This document shows positions 35,461-40,261 of a DNA stretch of 40,261 bases, one piece after another. A program made the position numbers and the translations under genes. The DNA comes from Lingula anatina. Taxonomy: Eukaryota; Brachiopoda; Lingulata; Lingulida; Lingulidae. Below the pieces are notes generated by a model. That model was not told where the DNA came from. It did no database searches and saw only the letters and a program-made list of their open reading frames with translations. Location: positions 6,692-46,952 of the forward strand of contig NW_019776116.1 in NCBI RefSeq assembly GCF_001039355.2, read 5' to 3'. Numbering within the stretch: the first letter of the stretch is position 1; every line of letters starts with the position of its first letter.

Positions 35461-35637
35461 TTACATCCTTGGAACGGAACTTTTGAAGTTGTGATAGTGG
35501 ATGAAAAGGGGATGTTGCAAAAGTTCTTTGGCCGATGGTCTGTCCTCTGATTTTTGTTCAAGACAGCGTAGCATGAGATCTCGCACTCCTGGCGAAAGGT
35601 TTTCTGGAATGGGTGGGGGTTCTGTCGATGTTGCAAT
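35461..35637 (-). CDS. MAP3K1: MAP3K1 (MEKK1) kinase domain, last exon
   Basis: The exon follows an acceptor (gattttatttcag) in phase 0 and ends at TAA (35461-35463). It reads IATSTEPPPIPENLSPGVRD, then LMLRCLEQKSEDRPSAKELLQHPLF, the alpha-G to alpha-I end of the kinase with the conserved Arg-Pro of subdomain XI. A 14-residue tail follows. The segment resembles human MAP3K1 ([20 protein letters not shown], then RCLE...DRP) closely enough to separate it from MAP3K2/3. MEKK1 phosphorylates MAP2Ks such as MKK4/7 in the JNK and ERK pathways. The gene is tail-to-tail with the peroxiredoxin. Confidence 0.93.
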   Translation of the reverse strand: MATSTEPPPIPENLSPGVRDLMLRCLEQKSEDRPSAKELLQHPLFIHYHNFKSSVPRM

Positions 35638-36129
35638 CTGAAATAAAATCAACAGCTTAGGTCATTATAACAGTTTAACAAAAAACCTATTTTGGTACGG
35701 TTGAATTATCTCCTTTTACAACATCAATTTGAATTTCAGTTATTTTATTGTTTGTATGTTTGTTTAATTGACAAACCTACTCCAGAGCAGCTGGGTAATT
35801 TTATCCAGTCTAGATTCAATACAAAATACCAACTTTGGTTTGGAGCTAGGAATAAAATTGCACTTTATACAAAGTTGAATAAAACATGCAATGCCAAAGG
35901 ACTTCTGCATGTGGCAGTAAAGTAAGACTGGCACAGTTAGAATGAGGTTTGTCAAGAATTTGGATTTGGATAAACCTCAATCTATAATGGAAATGCTGAA
36001 TGTTTCTCCCCAGTTACTGCAGGATACATGCACATAACTGGCATAAAAGTCCTCTTATTACTTAATGTTTCACTGCAGAAATTGTTAATGGGATTGTAAA
36101 GTTGGAGTATTCTATTCAACATCACTGAC

Positions 36130-36261
36130 CTTAAATATGAGAGCCAGGTGATTGGACACAGCCTTGGATCCCCAGGGTGGCTGGCCAGTGCACATTTCTA
36201 CCATGCAGCAGCCCACACTCCAGACATCACAGCTCCGGCCATAGCTTTCACCACGTAACAC
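36130..36261 (-). CDS. MAP3K1: MAP3K1 kinase domain, penultimate exon
   Basis: A 44-codon, phase 0/0 exon between acceptor aatatttcag and donor AAG|gtcagt. It encodes [20 protein letters not shown], then [10 protein letters not shown] and [16 protein letters not shown] is subdomain IX and PPW the following conserved turn. Human MAP3K1 has [20 protein letters not shown] in the same place. Confidence 0.95.
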
Positions 36262-36584
36262 CTGAAATATTTATATACATAGGGTGAGTAACGTGTATAT
36301 ATTAGAATTGGTTTATCTCACATTTACTGCCATATTTCTCCTCTTTGATGCCAGGGTGGTGAGGATCAGCCACGTTAGACTTCTGTCCTAAATACCACTA
36401 CCACGACCAAAATCATCGTCATCTTTACTATAACTGTAAACACAAGCCTTTTCACTTCTAATGCTACTAATCAACTGGGCCAAGGTAAAAACAGTGCCCA
36501 GAAACTTAATGAATTTACAAAATATTATCCACACAACATCAATTTTACTGGCTGTACAAACACAACTTTTGTTTCACACCCTAC

Positions 36585-36727
36585 CTCTGGGGCCATGAAA
36601 GCAATGGTGCCCAGTAGCTGTCCCTGGAACTCTCCTGCTCCTGTGGACCTTGTAGCCAGCCTGGCACTGGCACCAAAGTCTGCTATCCTCACACGCTTTC
36701 CCGTACTGTCCACAAGGATGTTGGCTC
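36585..36727 (-). CDS. MAP3K1: MAP3K1 kinase domain, activation-loop exon
   Basis: Between acceptor aacacttcag and donor CCAGAG|gtaggg, this exon encodes [40 protein letters not shown] and IAFMAPE. It holds the DFG Mg-binding motif, the whole activation loop and the APE anchor, all intact. The loop [14 protein letters not shown] is characteristic of MEKK1. The exon begins two bases into a Gly codon, which should complete the HRDVKG loop of the preceding exon. That catalytic-loop exon is not found in the remaining 3.5 kb and must lie beyond the window or in the gap at 36926. Confidence 0.95.
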
Positions 36728-36925
36728 CTGAAGTGTTTAACAACTTATGATGCATATGCACAGTCATATTACCATCACTGTCTGTTGACAGTGCTGGAAC
36801 CACAGCCAAAATGGTAACCAGAGCAAGTTGTTTGGTACATAACTTGTAAGATTTTAAAAATTGAAAGACTATCTGCAAAGAAAATTGTTGTTTTAATAAA
36901 ATAACTTTAAACATCCCCCCCCCCC

Positions 36926-36926
36926 N
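36926..36926. other. Assembly gap (single N) after poly-C
   Basis: The left contig ends in a run of C. I see no overlap between the flanks, so sequence, including a MAP3K1 exon, could be missing. Confidence 0.75.
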
Positions 36927-37192
36927 AAGAATTCATCCACGTCTTAAGACACTTCAATCAGAAAGTGAAATGTTTTTACTACAATTTTGGTGTCATTTTC
37001 CGAGTCTTTTGCCAAATTCCCTTTTTTCCTTTAAAACGAAAAAAGCATATAAAAAAGTATAAACTTACATTAATTTATTACTAATTTGGAAATATGTGAA
37101 AACACTAAAATTAAATCTTGCTTAAAATCCTTAAAAGAAACAAACCCAACATCTTTACAAATGATGCATTTGTGGTAATTCCCAAATACCAC

Positions 37193-37232
37193 ATCTCTCT
37201 CTCTCTCTCTCTCTCTCCTTCCTCTCTCTCTG
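37193..37232. repeat. (CT)n microsatellite
   Basis: CT repeats with two short interruptions. The transcript of the minus-strand gene would carry (GA)n. Confidence 0.9.
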
Positions 37233-38001
37233 CTCAAAACCCAATTATGAATCTGCCTCGCAGCAGAGTGCAAGAAATGCCATCAATAAGTCTCTAGTTA
37301 TTACATTAAAACACCACATAGATGGCACCCATCCATATCAGGTCACAGCACCTGTCTACACTGAAGTGGGAAATAAAAGCATTACACTTCAATATTTGTG
37401 GAAGCTTTTCCTACTTTGCAAATACAAACTCAACAACATGCAAGCCCAGATCAAACAAGGTTACTGTTGCATAATGCCGTTCCCTGCTTTGATTTAGTTG
37501 CAGGATAGCCTCCCCCCTCTCTGGACATTGAGCAGAATACAGGAATACAGAAAAAGCTGGGAATTATAAAATTATGTTAGAAACAAGAGGAGGCTTGCAA
37601 ATCTTTTAAACTGAATGCATTCAGCAAGAGACCCTGCAGAGTTAAGTACTAGTAGATTGATTTACATTGAACGGCTGGTTCATTGGGAATGGGCCCTAAG
37701 AGTGCATTTCCATAGATTTAGATCAATCCATCTAGATCGACCTAACTCCCTGGGGGTTCATGCTAAATTGATATCAGTTAATTACCTACTTACAGCTTTA
37801 AATAGGCGGGACAGATGCTTAAGCCGGCTAAGCTGACAGTAATCTAGTAAGACTCCCCACAGGGATAGATCAATATAAAATCTGTGGGAACAGGGTCTTA
37901 ATCTCAGTGGAAGGACAGCATCATTAGAAACATAACAGTTGGGTATGATATACATACATGTCAACAGGAAATGTGAACTTGAAATTGGCATCATTTCCCC
38001 A

Positions 38002-38024
38002 TCTCTCTCTCTCTCTCTCTCTCT
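38002..38024. repeat. (CT)n microsatellite
   Basis: Pure CT dinucleotide tract, second of three in this intron. Confidence 0.9.
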
Positions 38025-38342
38025 GTCCTCTTTGATCACAGTAATAATGAGCTGTCCAAAAGATGAGTGACCATCATCCACCAGGCCTGGCCCATTAACA
38101 CACCTTTAAAAACCTGCTGCAAGGTAATGACCACTGGTATTCAAGACAATCACCACTAGTCTGAATGATTATTGGCAGCATTATGATTAATTGCTATCAA
38201 TGACCAATTCCATGAATGTCTAAATGCAAGTAATACAGTATGCATACATGTACTAGTATGCTCAGCTTTGCCACAGCTGCAGATTTCTCACACAAGAAGC
38301 CAAAACCAAGGTATCAGATTAGGCAGCACACTGTAATGCTGA

Positions 38343-38363
38343 GGGGTGGGGGTGGGGGAGGGG
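38343..38363 (+). other. G-quadruplex-forming motif
   Basis: Four runs of 4, 5, 5 and 4 G separated by single bases (T, T, A). This meets the strict criterion for a stable intramolecular G-quadruplex with one-base loops. It is on the template strand of the MAP3K1-like intron. Confidence 0.8.
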
Positions 38364-38612
38364 ACCCTGTGATGTCACAGGTGACAGCAGATCATCTTTG
38401 ATAGATGAATGACCCCTGCCTCAGATACAGTGACACCCACTGATTAACATGAAGATAGGTCGTTGAAATCACTCATGAGTATTATTGTATTGCGACACAC
38501 CCATTTAAATTTTAATTAAAACTGACACTCAGACAGAAATTTTTCACAGGAAGACCAACCTGGACCACTGTGTAACCCACTCCCTCCTGTACCCTCTTCC
38601 TCCCCCCCTCAA

Positions 38613-38640
38613 CTCTCTCTCTCTCTCTCTCTCTCTCTTT
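38613..38640. repeat. (CT)n microsatellite
   Basis: CT tract of about 26 bp preceded by a C-rich pyrimidine stretch. Third of three in this intron. Confidence 0.9.
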
Positions 38641-39276
38641 CAAACTTAAATTGTGCTCATAAAGAACTAAAAGATGGGAGGGCAAGTACCATAGAAAAGA
38701 CATTACAGTCCATCATAAATCTTGTTACAGTTATTACCAGTGCAGCACTGACAGACGAGGTGATTTGCCAGTCCTCAGTCAGCTAATATGACAGCTCAAT
38801 ACAGAAATTATGGCAAGGTGTCCTTCCAACTATCATCTGAGACATCGTGATACGAGTTGTTTGTTTTTTTTTTTTAGTCAATCCTTTGTGGCAGTTTTTT
38901 TTTTTTTAATTTTCCTGGCTTTATATTCTTACACAATACTCAATAATTCATTTCTTCATTTCACCAGCATACACCTACCAGTACAGAATTTGTACACGAA
39001 TACTAGAACTTATTGACACGCAATGGAATCACCATTCAACATTTTGTTCTATAATCATCGTACAGAAAAATGTTTTATCTTCATTCTGCCAGATGGAGAC
39101 GGAGAGAAATACCCTCACCAATAATAATAATGATGATGGAAAAATATGACAATTTACTAGTTATTCCAGTAGGCTTTGGGAAAAAAAAATAACACAGATG
39201 AAAGGTTCAATGCTCTTCATTCCCTTGACAGTTCCTTGCAGACTGATACATATCCAGGTCTCTAGTTTGCTTTTCC

Positions 39277-39337
39277 AGGTCCTAGGAGATTGATAGAAAT
39301 AGGCTGGTTCATCAGGTCCTAGGAGACTAATAGAACA
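39277..39337. repeat. 37-bp direct repeat, two copies
   Basis: AGGTCCTAGGAGA followed by a T/C-T/A variant and ATAGAA occurs at 39277 and again at 39314. Confidence 0.65.
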
Positions 39338-39379
39338 AGGCAGCAAAGCTGTCAAATGTACAGACAAAAAGCAGACAAT

Positions 39380-40261
39380 AACAATGCACAAAATAGGCTA
39401 CTGTCAATTCTGATGCAAAAGTACATTATGCTTAACTGCAAATTCAACATCAAATTTTAATTATGCTCAACAGGTAATACCAATGTAAGTGAAATGTGTA
39501 ACAAGCGTAAGGCTTCAGGCCCATGGAAGTTTAAGTTCACACTTTGAAAATGCCAGAATGAGAAAAATGAAAATTTCACATAAAACTGCTTAAATTCAAT
39601 AATAAATGATAACCCATTTGAGCTGGCTTTCTTATTTGAACTGCATGCCAATCCTACAAATCATACTTGTAAGTTGAAAATAATAATAAGTAATACAGTC
39701 TCTTTTCATAATGTTTGTAGTAGCAGTGCAAAAAGATTTTTGTCAATTTTGATGTAACATTACATAATAAATTACAGAATAATTATCACCAATTTTTGAT
39801 TATTGACTATAAATAGCATGGGCATGTAGAAAATTTGATTACCATTTGGCTTTATGGCCATGGGAGCTTCGAGTCCCACAATAAATATGCCAACATGATA
39901 AAAGTGAATATTTTACTAAAATGTATAACTTCCAGAAAAAGAAGCCAATTAGACTGCTTTTCCAACTCAGGCTGCATTTTAGTCTTTAGTTTCTTTTTTG
40001 AAAGTTTGACAATCATAAGTAACATGGTTTTCCCATAATGGTCATCATGGCAGCAGCACCCAAAATTGTGTTTTCTTCTATTTTAATGCAATATTACATA
40101 ATGCTTAACAGCAGAATGACCCTCAGTTTTTAATATTAAAGATCTGTATCATGGATTTTCAGAAAATGTGATTAGCATGGGTCTTCAAGCTCGTGGAGGT
40201 TCTTAAGTCACACCTTGAAAATGCCAATAGATAAAAATTAAATTTTCACAAAAAAACAAAA
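39380..40261. repeat. Diverged tandem repeat, about 330-bp period, three copies
   Basis: Three blocks share the same order of landmarks. These are a TGATGyAA...ACATTA-type segment (near 39411, 39750 and 40086), then TTTTAAT/TTTTTGATTA-like runs, then a GGC/TCATGGR-AG-TT...TTCACAC-type segment with AAAATGCCA (near 39547, 39883 and 40216). The third copy runs off the window edge. Copies differ at many positions, so the array is old. Confidence 0.5.

Larger units (their letters stand above)
36728..40261 (-). other. MAP3K1: Intron of the MAP3K1-like gene (to window edge)
   Basis: No exon with an HRD motif or other kinase subdomain is seen. The stretch holds a scaffold gap (36926), three (CT)n tracts, a G-rich quadruplex motif and a diverged three-copy repeat, each listed separately. 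Small open frames here run through the CT tracts or low-complexity sequence. Confidence 0.5.

Noticed and set aside
37070-38703. Minus ORFs containing RERERE or similar runs
   Set aside because: Translations of (CT)n microsatellites.
1-40261. tRNA, rRNA or tRNA-derived SINE
   Set aside because: No cloverleaf or paired A/B-box sequences were found by eye on either strand.

Overview
The window is nuclear DNA of a metazoan. It is AT-rich, has small GT-AG exons separated by kilobase-scale introns, short TIR elements, microsatellites, and three single-N scaffold joins at 2384, 8911 and 36926. The gene set (a SUEL-lectin membrane protein, a typical 2-Cys peroxiredoxin and a MEKK1-type kinase) fits a marine invertebrate (lophotrochozoan or invertebrate deuterostome). 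I cannot name the species. Exons were assembled by hand from splice signals, reading phase and protein motifs.

Layout. (1) 1-2383 is a separate contig. It holds a possible promoter and first exon near 271-530, a TTAA-flanked MITE (831-1167) and a 31-bp tandem repeat that runs into the first gap. (2) From about 23.2 kb down to 2.4 kb on the minus strand lies a gene encoding a secreted or type I membrane protein with one 8-cysteine SUEL (galactose/rhamnose-binding) lectin domain. It has a non-coding first exon (ending 23196), a signal-peptide exon (12436-12506), two lectin exons (7191-7382 and 5432-5535) and a phase-compatible putative transmembrane exon (2385-2519). (3) Within it, 7257-8910 and 8912-10565 are the same 1,654 bases on either side of a single N. 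This is best read as two overlapping contig ends that were never merged, and it duplicates part of a lectin exon, a MITE and a minisatellite. (4) The 10.6-kb 5' UTR intron carries a near-perfect inverted repeat with arms of about 0.97 kb (14518-16511).

(5) At about 23.2-23.35 kb a probable bidirectional promoter with a CACGTG box separates the lectin gene from a plus-strand typical 2-Cys peroxiredoxin (23.3-34.1 kb). The 201-residue peroxiredoxin core is complete over five exons. An upstream exon (28314-28574) is open and in phase, and would add a 97-residue low-complexity, basic N-terminal extension. (6) Tail-to-tail with it on the minus strand are the last three coding exons of a MAP3K1 (MEKK1) kinase domain (35461-36727). 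The rest of that gene lies beyond the right edge, and 36.7-40.3 kb is its intron with three (CT)n tracts, a G-quadruplex motif and three diverged copies of a roughly 330-bp repeat.

The peroxiredoxin and MAP3K1 are both redox/stress-signalling families, but nothing in the sequence ties them functionally. No prokaryotic-type system, CRISPR array, rRNA or tRNA was found.
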